Source of the DNA: Leptonema illini DSM 21528
GTDB lineage: Bacteria > Spirochaetota > Leptospiria > Leptospirales > Leptonemataceae
DNA length: 64,000 nucleotides
Assembly: GCF_000243335.1 (NCBI RefSeq)
Contig: NZ_JH597773.1
Span: 1,977,550 to 2,041,549 of the forward strand
Direction: 5' to 3'
Below are positions 1 to 7,979 of the stretch, one piece after another. Position 1 is the first letter of the stretch. Every line of letters starts with the position of its first letter. Below the pieces are notes generated by a model, which worked only from the letters and a program-made list of their open reading frames with translations, did no database searches and had not been told where the DNA came from. Made by a program: the position numbers and the translations under genes.

Positions 1-997
1 AGACGGCCATCTTTTTGATATTCTGCAGATTGTAATGAAACGGATGCGTCTCGACGAACTTCTCGCCTTCGGGATAACCGAATTCCTTTGCTCCGGCCGT
101 TACCGTGCGAATGATCATTCCTTTTTCGTCAGTAAAAAGCTCCTGAATCGTCACGCGAAAGGGCTGCGGATAACGAAAATACTCTTCGGCATTCGACAGA
201 TACACAAGTCGGATGGGCACATTCAGGCGCTTTGCCGAGGCCGAGACCTCGCGAAAGGTCGTCTCACCGTTCATGTCGCCGAGCACCGCCTGGATGCGTC
301 CGTCGACGGCCATCTGACGGATGTACTGATAATCGGCGTCATCGTTATGAAAGCTGCGAAAATTGAAATGCGACGACATCCATTCCAGCTCTTTCAGGCG
401 ATCGGGAACGCCTGAATATCCGCGCAGGGCGACGTCGTAGGCCTCGACGTACTTTGCATAGTCCGGAGCGTTACCCAGGCGCTGGCGAATCAGCTCGGCC
501 GTTTCCTTGCGGCTGGCGCGATCCCACATTTTCTTGAATGCGGCGTAGTCGGGCGATTCTTTCAGAAAAAGAAAGTGCAGGCGGTTCACATAGACGATGA
601 CGGAATCAAAGTCCATCAGATAGGCGACAGGTGAACGGGCCCACGCGATAAAGGTGAAGTTCTGATCGGTACCGACGCCGACATAGGCGCCGCCGATGCG
701 CTCCACGTGCGGCCTGAAAAGATCGATCCGTCGTTCATTCGATGAAGGGTAATGATCGGCAAACAGCTTCGCCTTCTGCTTGATCACGTCAACGGATCGA
801 ACCGCAAAGGCCTCGTCGAAGCGGGCCCTGTCTTTCACGCCCTTGCCGAACTCGTCTTCAAGATCAGAGACGGTCTGAACAACGGAACCGACGGATTGCC
901 CCTGCGCCGGATCGGCCGACTGGCACTGGGAAAGATTCAGGATAAAGAAAGGAACAAGCAAAAAGGAAAGCGGGCTCTGCCCGGATAGCAATGACAT
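1..997 (-). CDS. Putative lipoprotein, LIC_10091-like family, 3' end outside window
   Basis: This is an open reading frame on the minus strand that runs off the left edge of the window. I read it from an ATG at 997 without interruption for about 332 codons. The N-terminus is a hydrophobic signal segment ending in a relaxed spirochaete-type lipobox (LSQC, Cys25), so the product is probably a lipoprotein. The body contains GVGTDQNFTFIAWARS around residue 100, followed by a helical stretch rich in charged and aromatic residues and a segment VDGRIQAVLGDMNGETTFRE that looks like a Rossmann-type beta-alpha unit. The style resembles the uncharacterised Leptospira LIC_10091-like family, which is remotely methyltransferase-like. 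That assignment is from memory and not verified. The gene is divergent from the DUF368 gene, with a 196-bp gap that must hold both promoters. No function is known. Confidence 0.7.
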   Translation of the reverse strand, partial: MSLLSGQSPLSFLLVPFFILNLSQCQSADPAQGQSVGSVVQTVSDLEDEFGKGVKDRARFDEAFAVRSVDVIKQKAKLFADHYPSSNERRIDLFRPHVERIGGAYVGVGTDQNFTFIAWARSPVAYLMDFDSVIVYVNRLHFLFLKESPDYAAFKKMWDRASRKETAELIRQRLGNAPDYAKYVEAYDVALRGYSGVPDRLKELEWMSSHFNFRSFHNDDADYQYIRQMAVDGRIQAVLGDMNGETTFREVSASAKRLNVPIRLVYLSNAEEYFRYPQPFRVTIQELFTDEKGMIIRTVTAGAKEFGYPEGEKFVETHPFHYNLQNIKKMAV

Positions 998-1193
998 ACG
1001 GCATATCTTCGCAGAAAGGGCAAAGGGCAAAGCATTTTTTTGCCTGAAGGCCTGTTTACAAAGCACGCGTGTTCACCGGGGATTTTTCCTTCCCGCTGAT
1101 CCCGCTCGCACCGAAATTCTCCTCTGGCCTGGTCGCTACCGCCTCGTTTCAGATGGCTTTACAGCAGCCCTTAAAGCGAAAATCTCGCCCTGT

Positions 1194-2450
1194 ATGCAAA
1201 AAACTGAGTTCGCACACGAACAGTATCGCACGTGGACGCAGCGCCTCATCCTGACCGCAAAAGGCTTCACGATGGGCGCCGCCGACATCATTCCCGGCGT
1301 TTCAGGCGGAACGATCGCCCTCATCAGCGGCATCTACGAGCATCTCATCACCGCTCTTTCCACGCCGGCACCGCGGCATATCATCGCCCTGCTTACCTTC
1401 CCCTTCTGGATTACTAACGCCGAAAAAAGAAAACGCAACGGCCAGACGCTCGCCGAGATCCCCTATCTCTTTCTCATCTTTCTGGGAACCGGTATTCTGC
1501 TCGGTATTCTGTCGATGTCGCGCATGATTCCGTTCTTCATGGATCATTATCCGTTTCAAACCTACTCGTTCTTTTTCGGCCTCATCGTGTTCTCGATCAC
1601 GATCCCCTACAAGATGATGAATCACGGCTGGAAGGAATGGTCGCTTCTCATTGCTTTCACACTCGGCACGTTCTGGCTGGTGACCATATCTCCGTTTGAG
1701 AAGATTCCCGTTCAGGTCGAATGGCAGGAGAGCGCCGATTCCATCGAAACGAAAACCGCCCTTGTTCATACCGACTCAAGCGGATCGTTCCTCGTTGAGA
1801 TGCCTGAGGCTCCCGAGCATCTGACACTGCGCCTTCCGGAACGGCAGGGCGAGATAACGGCCACACTCGTCACAACAGGCCAGGGCGATGAGATCAAGAA
1901 GGAATACAGGATCGAATCCAATACGACGGAGCTTGATCTACTGCTGCGAGAGCCAAAACCAAAAGACGACTCAATCGCCATCAAGGGTTATCTATCGGCC
2001 CGCCAATCGCATACGTTCTCAGTCGGCGATTATGCATGGATCTGGTTTACAGGCGCTCTTGCTATCTGTGCGATGATCCTGCCCGGCATATCGGGCGCCT
2101 ACATCCTTGTTCTTCTGGGAGAATACAAGTTTATTCTGCAAAGTCTGCACGAACGCGACATCGCCGTCATCGGCGTATTCGTCTTCGGAGTCGCCACAGG
2201 CATCCTGACCTTTGTGCATCTGCTCAAATATCTTCTGAAACATTATCACTCCGTGACGATGGCCGCCCTCACCGGATTCCTTGTCGGTTCGCTGGGCAAG
2301 ATCTGGCCCTTCCTCTATCTCGATGCCTCCCCGCAAACGATCGATTATGGCGTCTTCGCCGGTATTGCCGGAGCGGGTGCGATTCTCTTATTTATTCTTG
2401 AGCGGCTTTCCAGCAAACTCGGAGACCCAGAGCCTCCTGTGAAAGATTGA
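1194..2450 (+). CDS. DUF368 (PopT-type) polyprenyl-phosphate transporter with extra soluble domain
   Basis: This is a polytopic inner-membrane protein of the DUF368 family. Members called PopT were shown to recycle undecaprenyl phosphate, the lipid carrier for cell-wall and surface polymers, across the membrane. Both family repeats are visible: MGAADIIPGVSGGTIALISG (residues 27-46) and a second copy, ILPGISGAYILVLLGEY (about 295-311). Hydrophobic helices surround each. Ordinary members have about 270-310 residues and this one has 418. The excess is a hydrophilic, beta-rich insert at about residues 170-275, placed between membrane segments and just before the second repeat. The ATG at 1194 has no clear Shine-Dalgarno but lies shortly before the first conserved motif. 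The next gene starts 27 bp downstream, so the two may be co-transcribed. Confidence 0.88.
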   Translation: MQKTEFAHEQYRTWTQRLILTAKGFTMGAADIIPGVSGGTIALISGIYEHLITALSTPAPRHIIALLTFPFWITNAEKRKRNGQTLAEIPYLFLIFLGTGILLGILSMSRMIPFFMDHYPFQTYSFFFGLIVFSITIPYKMMNHGWKEWSLLIAFTLGTFWLVTISPFEKIPVQVEWQESADSIETKTALVHTDSSGSFLVEMPEAPEHLTLRLPERQGEITATLVTTGQGDEIKKEYRIESNTTELDLLLREPKPKDDSIAIKGYLSARQSHTFSVGDYAWIWFTGALAICAMILPGISGAYILVLLGEYKFILQSLHERDIAVIGVFVFGVATGILTFVHLLKYLLKHYHSVTMAALTGFLVGSLGKIWPFLYLDASPQTIDYGVFAGIAGAGAILLFILERLSSKLGDPEPPVKD

Positions 2451-2477
2451 AAGCCTTCGCTTAACCGGGTTACACAC

Positions 2478-3830
2478 ATGAGCTCGTCTGACTTCATCAA
2501 GCGATTGCAGGGGCTGATGCCCGAACGCATCCGCTTTGCAGAAGCCGACGAGCTGGAACCCTATTCGCGCGATCGCACGGTAAAACAGAACCTATCGCCG
2601 GCCTTTGTTCTGTTTCCCGAAACGACCGAAGAGGTGGCGACCATCGTTCGCACGGCCTTTGAATACAGGCAGCCTCTTACTGTGTCGGGCGGCCGCACGG
2701 GCTATGTCGGCGGAGCCATCGCCGCCCCAGATGAAGCCATCGTATCGTTTGAAAGGATGAACCGCCTGCTGAGCTATGATCCGTATCTGCCGGCGCTTCA
2801 TGTGCAAGCGGGTATGACGACGCGATCGGTGCAACAGGAGGCCGCCTCCCGGGGGCACTTCTTTCCCGTTGACTTTGCCTCGGCCTCTGCCTCGCACATC
2901 GGAGGCAACCTCGCCACACATGCCGGCGGCATTCGCGTTCTAAAGTATGGAACGATCCGTCGCTATGCCATCGGACTGACGGCCGTCGACGGACGAGGCG
3001 AGATCCTGCGCTTTCCCGATCTGCTCAAGAATAACACGGGCTACGACCTGAAAGAGCTTCTGATCGGATCAGAAGGCACGCTTGCCCTGATCACCGAGGC
3101 GACGCTACAGCTTGTACCCGAACCACCGGCCACGGATCTTGTTCTGATGGCCTTTCATGATTTTCCGTCGCTTCTTGAGGCCCTCTCGATTCTGCGTCCT
3201 CTGGATCTGCATGCATTTGAGATCTTTGACGATGCCTGCCTGCGTTTGATCTGCGAGCATCGAGACCTTCCCTGCCCCTTCGCCGAGATACCAGCCTTTA
3301 CCGCCCTTGTTGAATACGTACCCGGTACGACCGATGAGGTGCTCATGACCGTACCGGCCCAGGACATCCGCCTTGCCTCAGACGAGGCACAGCGTCGTCG
3401 CTTCTGGATCTATCGCGAAGGCATCAGCGAGGCGCTTTCGCTATCGGGCCCTGTGCATAAAAACGACATCTCTGTGCCCATCGCCAGGGCTGCTGAAGCG
3501 GTCGATGCACTGCGTCAGATCCAATCCGACAGCCTGCCCGGCACGCTTTTCATCTTCGGACACCTGGCCGACGGCAATCTTCATATCAATGTGGTCGCTC
3601 CCACTGATAAGGACGAGACGGCCTTTCGCACACAGGCGGCGGATTTCGATCTGCGTAGTTATACCTTTCTTTCTTCGGTCGGCGGATCGATCAGCGCCGA
3701 GCATGGTATCGGTCGTTTAAAGAAGAAATACCTTTCTTACAGCCGATCCGAGCGCGAGATCGAATTGATGCGCAGCATAAAAATGGCCTTTGATCCGGAG
3801 AACATTCTGAACCGCGGTCGAATTTTCTGA
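2478..3830 (+). CDS. FAD-linked 2-hydroxyacid oxidase/dehydrogenase (GlcD/D-LDH family)
   Basis: This is an FAD-binding oxidoreductase of the vanillyl-alcohol-oxidase fold. Such enzymes oxidise D-lactate, glycolate or a related 2-hydroxy acid to the 2-oxo acid. The N-terminal FAD_binding_4 domain shows VSGGRTGYVGGAIA (about residues 69-82) and SHIGGNLATHAGGIRVLKYG. The C-terminal FAD-oxidase domain shows FGHLADGNLHINVV and SAEHGIGRLKKKYL, which carry the substrate-site histidines of the family. At 450 residues the length is normal for a single-subunit D-2-hydroxyacid dehydrogenase. No iron-sulphur partner (GlcF) lies nearby, so the exact substrate cannot be named. It starts 27 bp after the DUF368 stop, in the same direction. 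There is no recognisable Shine-Dalgarno before the ATG. Confidence 0.88.
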   Translation: MSSSDFIKRLQGLMPERIRFAEADELEPYSRDRTVKQNLSPAFVLFPETTEEVATIVRTAFEYRQPLTVSGGRTGYVGGAIAAPDEAIVSFERMNRLLSYDPYLPALHVQAGMTTRSVQQEAASRGHFFPVDFASASASHIGGNLATHAGGIRVLKYGTIRRYAIGLTAVDGRGEILRFPDLLKNNTGYDLKELLIGSEGTLALITEATLQLVPEPPATDLVLMAFHDFPSLLEALSILRPLDLHAFEIFDDACLRLICEHRDLPCPFAEIPAFTALVEYVPGTTDEVLMTVPAQDIRLASDEAQRRRFWIYREGISEALSLSGPVHKNDISVPIARAAEAVDALRQIQSDSLPGTLFIFGHLADGNLHINVVAPTDKDETAFRTQAADFDLRSYTFLSSVGGSISAEHGIGRLKKKYLSYSRSEREIELMRSIKMAFDPENILNRGRIF

Positions 3831-4023
3831 ATCCGTTTTTCAAAATCCGATAGTATAATTTCTTTATTTTTGCTTGTTCTTTCTCTGCGCCTTTTTATTA
3901 TCTCACCAGGCAGAGTTGCTGACGTCTCGAAACGTATGCCGCATCATGCAGTGCGAGACGAGCTAAAGAGACAAGAGTAAGACTGAGAAAGATCAGAAAA
4001 AGTTAGAATTGAAGAGGAGCGAT

Positions 4024-4614
4024 ATGGCCTATACAACGATCAGTACAGATTCACTCGGCACAGGGGTGGGATTCCACCGTCCGGAAGTACCGGTCTTCGA
4101 ACCGCTCACGCCGACGGATCCTGCCATCAAGGCGATGACCGATCTTAAGAAGGTCAGTGCGCGTACCATCTTCCCGAAAGAGTCCATCGAGACGGCGAAT
4201 CAGAAGATGATTCAGAACCGTATTCGAATGCTCTTTGTCGTAAACATCTCTGACGAGGTGATCGGTCTTATCACGGCCAACGACATCCTCGGCGAGAAGC
4301 CCGTGCGCATCGCCCAGCAGGATCAGAAGAAACATAGCGACATCACCGTGCAGGATATCATGACTCCGGTCGATCAGATCGACTGCTTCCAGATCAAGGA
4401 TGTGAGTACCGCTCGCGTCGGCGATATCGTCGAAACCCTGAAATCGAAGAAGCGCCAGCATGCGCTTGTCGTCGACTACCAGGGCTTCAGCAACAAGCGA
4501 ACGATTCGCGGCATCTTCTCGTTGAACCAGATCGCCCGACAGCTGGGTATTCAGGTGCGCAGCTATGCCGTCGGCGATACGCTGGCCGAGATTGCCCGCG
4601 TCCTCCAGGCCTGA
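4024..4614 (+). CDS. CBS-domain pair protein
   Basis: This is a 196-residue soluble protein built from two CBS motifs. The first, SARTIFPKESIETANQKMIQ with a following ISDEVIGLITANDI strand pair, covers about residues 40-95. The second, TVQDIMTPVDQIDCFQIKDV through HALVVDYQG and IRGIFSLNQIARQLG, covers about 105-180. CBS pairs bind adenine nucleotides and usually act as energy or ligand sensors. There is no attached enzyme or transporter domain here, so the target is unknown. I start the gene at the ATG at 4024 because GAAGAGGAGC ends four bases upstream. A TTG at 4009 would add five residues but would place the Shine-Dalgarno inside the gene. It is flanked by a 193-bp gap upstream with AT-rich promoter-like sequence and by a strong hairpin downstream. 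Confidence 0.85.
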   Translation: MAYTTISTDSLGTGVGFHRPEVPVFEPLTPTDPAIKAMTDLKKVSARTIFPKESIETANQKMIQNRIRMLFVVNISDEVIGLITANDILGEKPVRIAQQDQKKHSDITVQDIMTPVDQIDCFQIKDVSTARVGDIVETLKSKKRQHALVVDYQGFSNKRTIRGIFSLNQIARQLGIQVRSYAVGDTLAEIARVLQA

Positions 4615-4623
4615 CCTCGTTTC

Positions 4624-4657
4624 GCCGGCCTCAGAGCATGCCGCTTTTGAGGCCGGC
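4624..4657 (+). terminator. Strong hairpin after the CBS gene
   Basis: GCCGGCCTCA (4624-4633) pairs perfectly with TGAGGCCGGC (4648-4657) around a 14-base loop, starting ten bases after the CBS stop codon. The run that follows on this strand is A rather than T. It is therefore not a textbook intrinsic terminator, although it is well placed to end or stabilise the CBS transcript. Confidence 0.5.
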
Positions 4658-4741
4658 AAAAAATGACCCGTCTCCCGTTTTCCTCTTTACGCGAAGATCC
4701 GATCTGCTATTTCGAAACCAGTTGCGAAAACGGGGGAAGAT

Positions 4742-6235
4742 GTGGGAAAGAAATTCGTATTATCTATCGATCACGGTACGACCGGTTCACGTGTATTCTG
4801 CTTCGATGAAAAGGGCAAGACCCTTTCCAGCGCCTACAGAGAGTTCACGCAGCATTTTCCAAAACCCGGCTGGGTGGAGCACGACGCCGAAGAGATATGG
4901 GCCGGCGTAAAGTTTCTTCTACAAGACGCTATCGACAAAGCCGATCTCGACGCGAAAGACGCCATCGCCATCGGCATCACAAATCAGCGTGAAACCGTCG
5001 TGCTCTGGGAAAAGACGACCGGTAAACCCGTTCATAAGGCCATCGTCTGGCAGTGCCGCCGCACGGCCGATATCTGCGACGAGTTGAAGAAGGCCGGGCA
5101 TGAGAATACGATCCGCGCGAAGACCGGCCTGGTCATCGACGCCTACTTCTCGGGCACCAAGCTTGCCTGGCTTCTGGATAACGTTCCGTCGGCCCGCACG
5201 CTTGCCGATCGTGGTCGCCTTGCCGCCGGCACGATGGATACCTGGCTGCTTCACAAGCTGACCGGCGAACATAAAACCGATTATACAAACGCCAGCCGCA
5301 CGATGCTTTTTAATATCGAGAAGCGCACGTGGGATGACGAGCTGCTGAGCATCCTGCGTGTACCCGCCTCGATCCTGCCCGAGGCGCTGCCCAGCTGCTC
5401 GCCCTTCGGCATCACGAAAAACACCGGGGTTCTTCCCGACGGCATTCCCGTGCTCGCCATGGCCGGCGATCAGCAGGCCGCCCTGTTCGGTCAGCTCTGC
5501 ACCGAACCCGGACAGGCAAAGAACACCTACGGCACCGGCTGCTTTCTTCTATTTCATACGGGCAATCAGTTCCTGATCAGCCGCTCGGGACTGCTCACCA
5601 CGCTTGCCATCGACAAAAAGGGCGGACCGGCTTACGCACTTGAAGGCTCGGTCTTCATCGGCGGAGCGGTCGTTCAGTGGCTGCGCGATTATATGAAGTT
5701 CTTCGCCAGCGCCCGCGAAACGCAGCAGTTAGTCGAAGACATCGATCGCGAAGAAGATGAACTCGTCTTTGTTCCGGCCTTTGTGGGACTCGGCGCTCCG
5801 CACTGGGATATGAAGGCCCGCGGCGCCATCTTCGGCATCACCCGCGACACCTCGCCCGCTCGCATCACGCGCGCCGCTCTGAAATCGATCGCACTGCAAT
5901 CGGCCGATCTTGTTAAGGCGATGGAAGCCGACACAGGCCAGTCCCTTCCCTTTCTTCGCGTCGACGGCGGCGCAGCGGCGAATAACTACCTGATGCAGTT
6001 CCAGGCCGACATCCTGAACCGGCGGGTCGAGCGTCCGGCTAACGTCGATACGACGGCCACAGGCACGGCCTATCTTGCCGGCATCGGCGCCGGCGTCTGG
6101 AAAGATGCCGACGAGCTGCGCTCGCTTTTGCGCGATTATTCGATCTTCAACCCCGAGATGAGCGAAGAGAAGCGCAGCCGCGAGCTCAAGCTCTGGCAGA
6201 AAGGCGTCGAGCGTTCGAAGCACTGGGTGGATTGA
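4742..6235 (+). CDS. glpK: Glycerol kinase
   Basis: Glycerol kinase phosphorylates glycerol to sn-glycerol 3-phosphate for lipid synthesis and catabolism in the cytoplasm. The FGGY-family fold is full length (497 residues). The N-terminal phosphate loop DHGTTGSR lies at about residues 9-16. It is followed by ITNQRETVVLWEKTTGKP, the substrate-site segment IVWQCRRTADICD, GLVIDAYFSGTKLAWLLDN, the nucleotide-site motif GDQQAALFGQ, and the C-terminal RVDGGAAANNYLMQFQADIL signature. The start is GTG at 4742, directly behind GGGGGAAGA, which acts as the ribosome site. No glpF or glpD lies beside it, so it is a solitary gene, unlike many bacterial glp operons. The downstream neighbour is convergent hipT, with 73 bp between. 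Confidence 0.96.
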   Translation: MGKKFVLSIDHGTTGSRVFCFDEKGKTLSSAYREFTQHFPKPGWVEHDAEEIWAGVKFLLQDAIDKADLDAKDAIAIGITNQRETVVLWEKTTGKPVHKAIVWQCRRTADICDELKKAGHENTIRAKTGLVIDAYFSGTKLAWLLDNVPSARTLADRGRLAAGTMDTWLLHKLTGEHKTDYTNASRTMLFNIEKRTWDDELLSILRVPASILPEALPSCSPFGITKNTGVLPDGIPVLAMAGDQQAALFGQLCTEPGQAKNTYGTGCFLLFHTGNQFLISRSGLLTTLAIDKKGGPAYALEGSVFIGGAVVQWLRDYMKFFASARETQQLVEDIDREEDELVFVPAFVGLGAPHWDMKARGAIFGITRDTSPARITRAALKSIALQSADLVKAMEADTGQSLPFLRVDGGAAANNYLMQFQADILNRRVERPANVDTTATGTAYLAGIGAGVWKDADELRSLLRDYSIFNPEMSEEKRSRELKLWQKGVERSKHWVD

Positions 6236-6308
6236 CTCTGGCGTCGCGTCGACCACCTAATATTGACGAGCTCGTTCGGGGCGAACGCTTCGAAGCCTGA
6301 TCCCCCGG

Positions 6309-7244
6309 CTAATCCAGCGTAAGCATCGCCGCTCTCTCGTTCAGAAGAGCGGCGTAGAGCAAGCGACTCTCTTCAGATAAAAAGGATCGAGCGATCCAGT
6401 CATGCATTGCGGGTAAGGCGTTTCGCATACTTTCGACGATGCGCCGGACGATCACCGGTTGCAGGCGAAGTCTTTCGAGCGGAAAATAGCGTAACAGATC
6501 GGCCCTGGTTAGATTTCTTTTTTTTCCGTTCAGAGGTAACGCCATCTGTTCCGCATCTTTTAATACAAGCGTCGTGCTGAGTTGATCATAGACAGGTGAG
6601 AGACGAACAACGCCGTCCTGTATGATGACTGAGAAATTCTTCAGATGCATATCTTCGTTGCCGGTAAGATATGCGAAAAGCGTCATGCGAAATAGTCGCT
6701 CTTTTTCCAGCACGGGAAACGTACAGAAACGATCCACAAGCGACGCTACCTTTTCCATGCTGCTGTCATACTTCGTCTCGCGGCTGCGGCCTGCGAGCTG
6801 CGCAAAATCCTCGATATGGACGCGCTCCGAATGACCGCGCCGATCAAACCGACGCACACAATAAGCAAGCGATCCATCTCTTAAATAGAGAAGCGTATGA
6901 AACGGCACCTCAAGACCGGCAAGCAACGCCAGATGCATCGTCAGATCTTCGTTCTCGGGAAGCTCTTTATAGAGAGGATGAGCAGGTTTGATGATATAAC
7001 GACCTCCCGTATCGACGATGTCAAAGCGGCCTTGCTTGATTCTCAAAACGGCGCTCAGCTTCGGCTGAACTCCCTGAATCGACATGCGAGGAGCTCGATC
7101 CATCGCCTCGCGCAGAAGTGCCTCGCTATCATAGGGAAGCGGCTCCAGTCGGGCAAATCCGCGGGCAATACGATGCAGACCGGCCCGGCTGTAGTGCGTT
7201 TCCTCCCCGACTAACGCCTCGTAGGTGACGGGACAACGATTCAT
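6309..7244 (-). CDS. hipT: HipT-type serine/threonine kinase toxin (HipA C-terminal module)
   Basis: This is the kinase toxin of a split HipA system. It begins with the short MNRCPVTYEAL segment typical of HipT proteins and lacks the N-terminal subdomain of full HipA, which is encoded separately by the gene upstream. The glycine-rich loop with the autophosphorylation serine is MSIQGVQPKLS (Ser55). The ATP-site lysine is in YIIKP (Lys86), the catalytic loop is GNEDMHLKNFS (Asp198) and the metal-binding aspartate is in SPVYDQLSTT (Asp220). All key kinase residues are therefore present. Studied HipT enzymes phosphorylate tryptophanyl-tRNA synthetase. That target is carried over from the family, not shown here. 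The ATG overlaps the hipS stop by four bases (ATGA). It is last in a three-gene minus-strand operon and converges with glpK. Confidence 0.93.
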   Translation of the reverse strand: MNRCPVTYEALVGEETHYSRAGLHRIARGFARLEPLPYDSEALLREAMDRAPRMSIQGVQPKLSAVLRIKQGRFDIVDTGGRYIIKPAHPLYKELPENEDLTMHLALLAGLEVPFHTLLYLRDGSLAYCVRRFDRRGHSERVHIEDFAQLAGRSRETKYDSSMEKVASLVDRFCTFPVLEKERLFRMTLFAYLTGNEDMHLKNFSVIIQDGVVRLSPVYDQLSTTLVLKDAEQMALPLNGKKRNLTRADLLRYFPLERLRLQPVIVRRIVESMRNALPAMHDWIARSFLSEESRLLYAALLNERAAMLTLD

Positions 7245-7561
7245 GGCTTCTCCCGCTCACGCACGGATACCGCTCCAACCAGATCTGATCCGACTGCGGC
7301 GAGCTGCGACATCCAGTCGTCACGATCGATCTTCTTTGTGCGAAGAAGCGCTTCGAGTAAAACGCCTTCAGGTAAGAGCCCGTCAAAAAAAGGCGGAAAA
7401 TGATCATACTCATAGACGCTACGGTCCGTCGGCATGGTTAACGATACGGGCGGACCGGAATAATCCGCTCTGTAAGAGAACCTGTAGCGGCGTCTTGCAG
7501 AAAGCTCTTCAAGCGTGCCGGCATACTTCTCGCGATAATAGACATCCAGACTACGACTCAT
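7241..7561 (-). CDS. hipS: HipS-like antitoxin (HipA N-subdomain 1)
   Basis: This 106-residue protein corresponds to the N-terminal 'couple_hipA' subdomain of HipA made as a separate polypeptide. Characteristic segments are SLDVYYREKYAGTLEE, FSYRADYSGPPVSLTMPTD and FPPFFDGLLPEGVLLEALLR, followed by DDWMSQLAAVGSDLVGAVSV. In characterised HipBST systems HipS, rather than HipB, is the main neutraliser of the kinase. I start it at the ATG at 7561 (MSRSLDVYY). GAGGG lies ten bases upstream, and a longer reading from 7597 would overlap hipB by 47 bases. With this start it overlaps hipB by 11 bases and hipT by 4, so the three proteins are likely to be translationally coupled. Confidence 0.9.
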   Translation of the reverse strand: MSRSLDVYYREKYAGTLEELSARRRYRFSYRADYSGPPVSLTMPTDRSVYEYDHFPPFFDGLLPEGVLLEALLRTKKIDRDDWMSQLAAVGSDLVGAVSVREREKP

Positions 7562-7811
7562 CGTCACCCTCGGCGAGACGATCGATGCCCCGGACAAACG
7601 GACCAGAAAGATGAAGCTGCATACCCAGAACGGTAAGAATGCGCATCAGAAGATCAAGGCGAACGCTTGTGCGTCCATGCTCCAGATCGTAGAGGATCGT
7701 CTTGCCGACGTCCGCACGCAGTGCCAGCTCCACGCGGGAAAGTCCGGCCTGGCGACGATGTTCGGCAATGAACGCTCCAAGAAGCTCTGGCTTTTCGAGA
7801 AGGTTGATCAT
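7551..7811 (-). CDS. hipB: HipB-like helix-turn-helix antitoxin/repressor
   Basis: This 86-residue DNA-binding protein has a Cro/CI-type helix-turn-helix: LLGAFIAEHRRQAGLSRVE, LALRADVGKTILYDLEHGR and SVRLDLLMRILTVLGMQLHL. In HipBST modules HipB binds the operator and assists HipS in holding the toxin. The start chosen is the ATG at 7811 (MINLLEKPELLG). The longer frame from 7850 would read through the first operator, and its extra residues (MMNSGDFCRFCSK) look non-coding. No Shine-Dalgarno is visible before 7811. It is the first gene of hipB-hipS-hipT and is preceded by three matching dyads that overlap the promoter. Confidence 0.88.
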   Translation of the reverse strand: MINLLEKPELLGAFIAEHRRQAGLSRVELALRADVGKTILYDLEHGRTSVRLDLLMRILTVLGMQLHLSGPFVRGIDRLAEGDDES

Positions 7812-7813
7812 TT

Positions 7814-7829
7814 TACTGCAAAAACGGCA
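7814..7829. promoter_or_regulatory. Predicted HipB operator 1
   Basis: TACTG-N6-CGGCA, immediately upstream of the hipB start codon (ATG at 7811). It shares the TACTG-N6-CGGNA layout with two further sites upstream, all centred on 6-base spacers. It is placed to block both transcription and translation initiation. This is a prediction from the repeat alone. Confidence 0.6.
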
Positions 7830-7881
7830 AAAATCACCGCTGTTCATCATTCAAGGCGATATTTCCCCTGATTACAAGCAT

Positions 7882-7911
7882 TTTATACTGCTATTACGGT
7901 AAAAAAAGCAA
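7882..7911 (-). promoter_or_regulatory. hipBST promoter with operator 2 between -35 and -10
   Basis: Read on the minus strand, TTGCTT (7911-7906) and TATAAA (7887-7882) are separated by 18 bases and form a plausible sigma-70-type promoter about 70 bases ahead of hipB. The dyad TACTG-N6-CGGTA (7886-7901) fills the spacer and touches the -10. Binding of HipB there would give autorepression, the usual logic of TA operons. Confidence 0.6.
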
Positions 7912-7946
7912 GTAAAGGATTCAAGGTATCCGTTGCAAAGAGTATT

Positions 7947-7962
7947 TACTGGAATTCCGGTA
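7947..7962. promoter_or_regulatory. Predicted HipB operator 3
   Basis: TACTG-GAATTC-CGGTA, the most symmetrical of the three sites. Flanking bases extend it to TTTACTGGAATTCCGGTAAA. It lies upstream of the -35, about 61 bases from operator 2. It also lies just beyond the 3' end of the DUF1801 gene on the same strand. Confidence 0.58.
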
Positions 7963-7979
7963 AATCCGGTCATTGCGCA

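Noticed and set aside
35-415. Plus-strand frame of 126 codons at the left edge
   Set aside because: The minus strand is open over the whole region with protein-like sequence and a lipoprotein signal, so the plus frame is a shadow.
6273-6287. CGTTCG-GGG-CGAACG hairpin between glpK and hipT as a terminator
   Set aside because: The stem is short and no T run follows on either strand.
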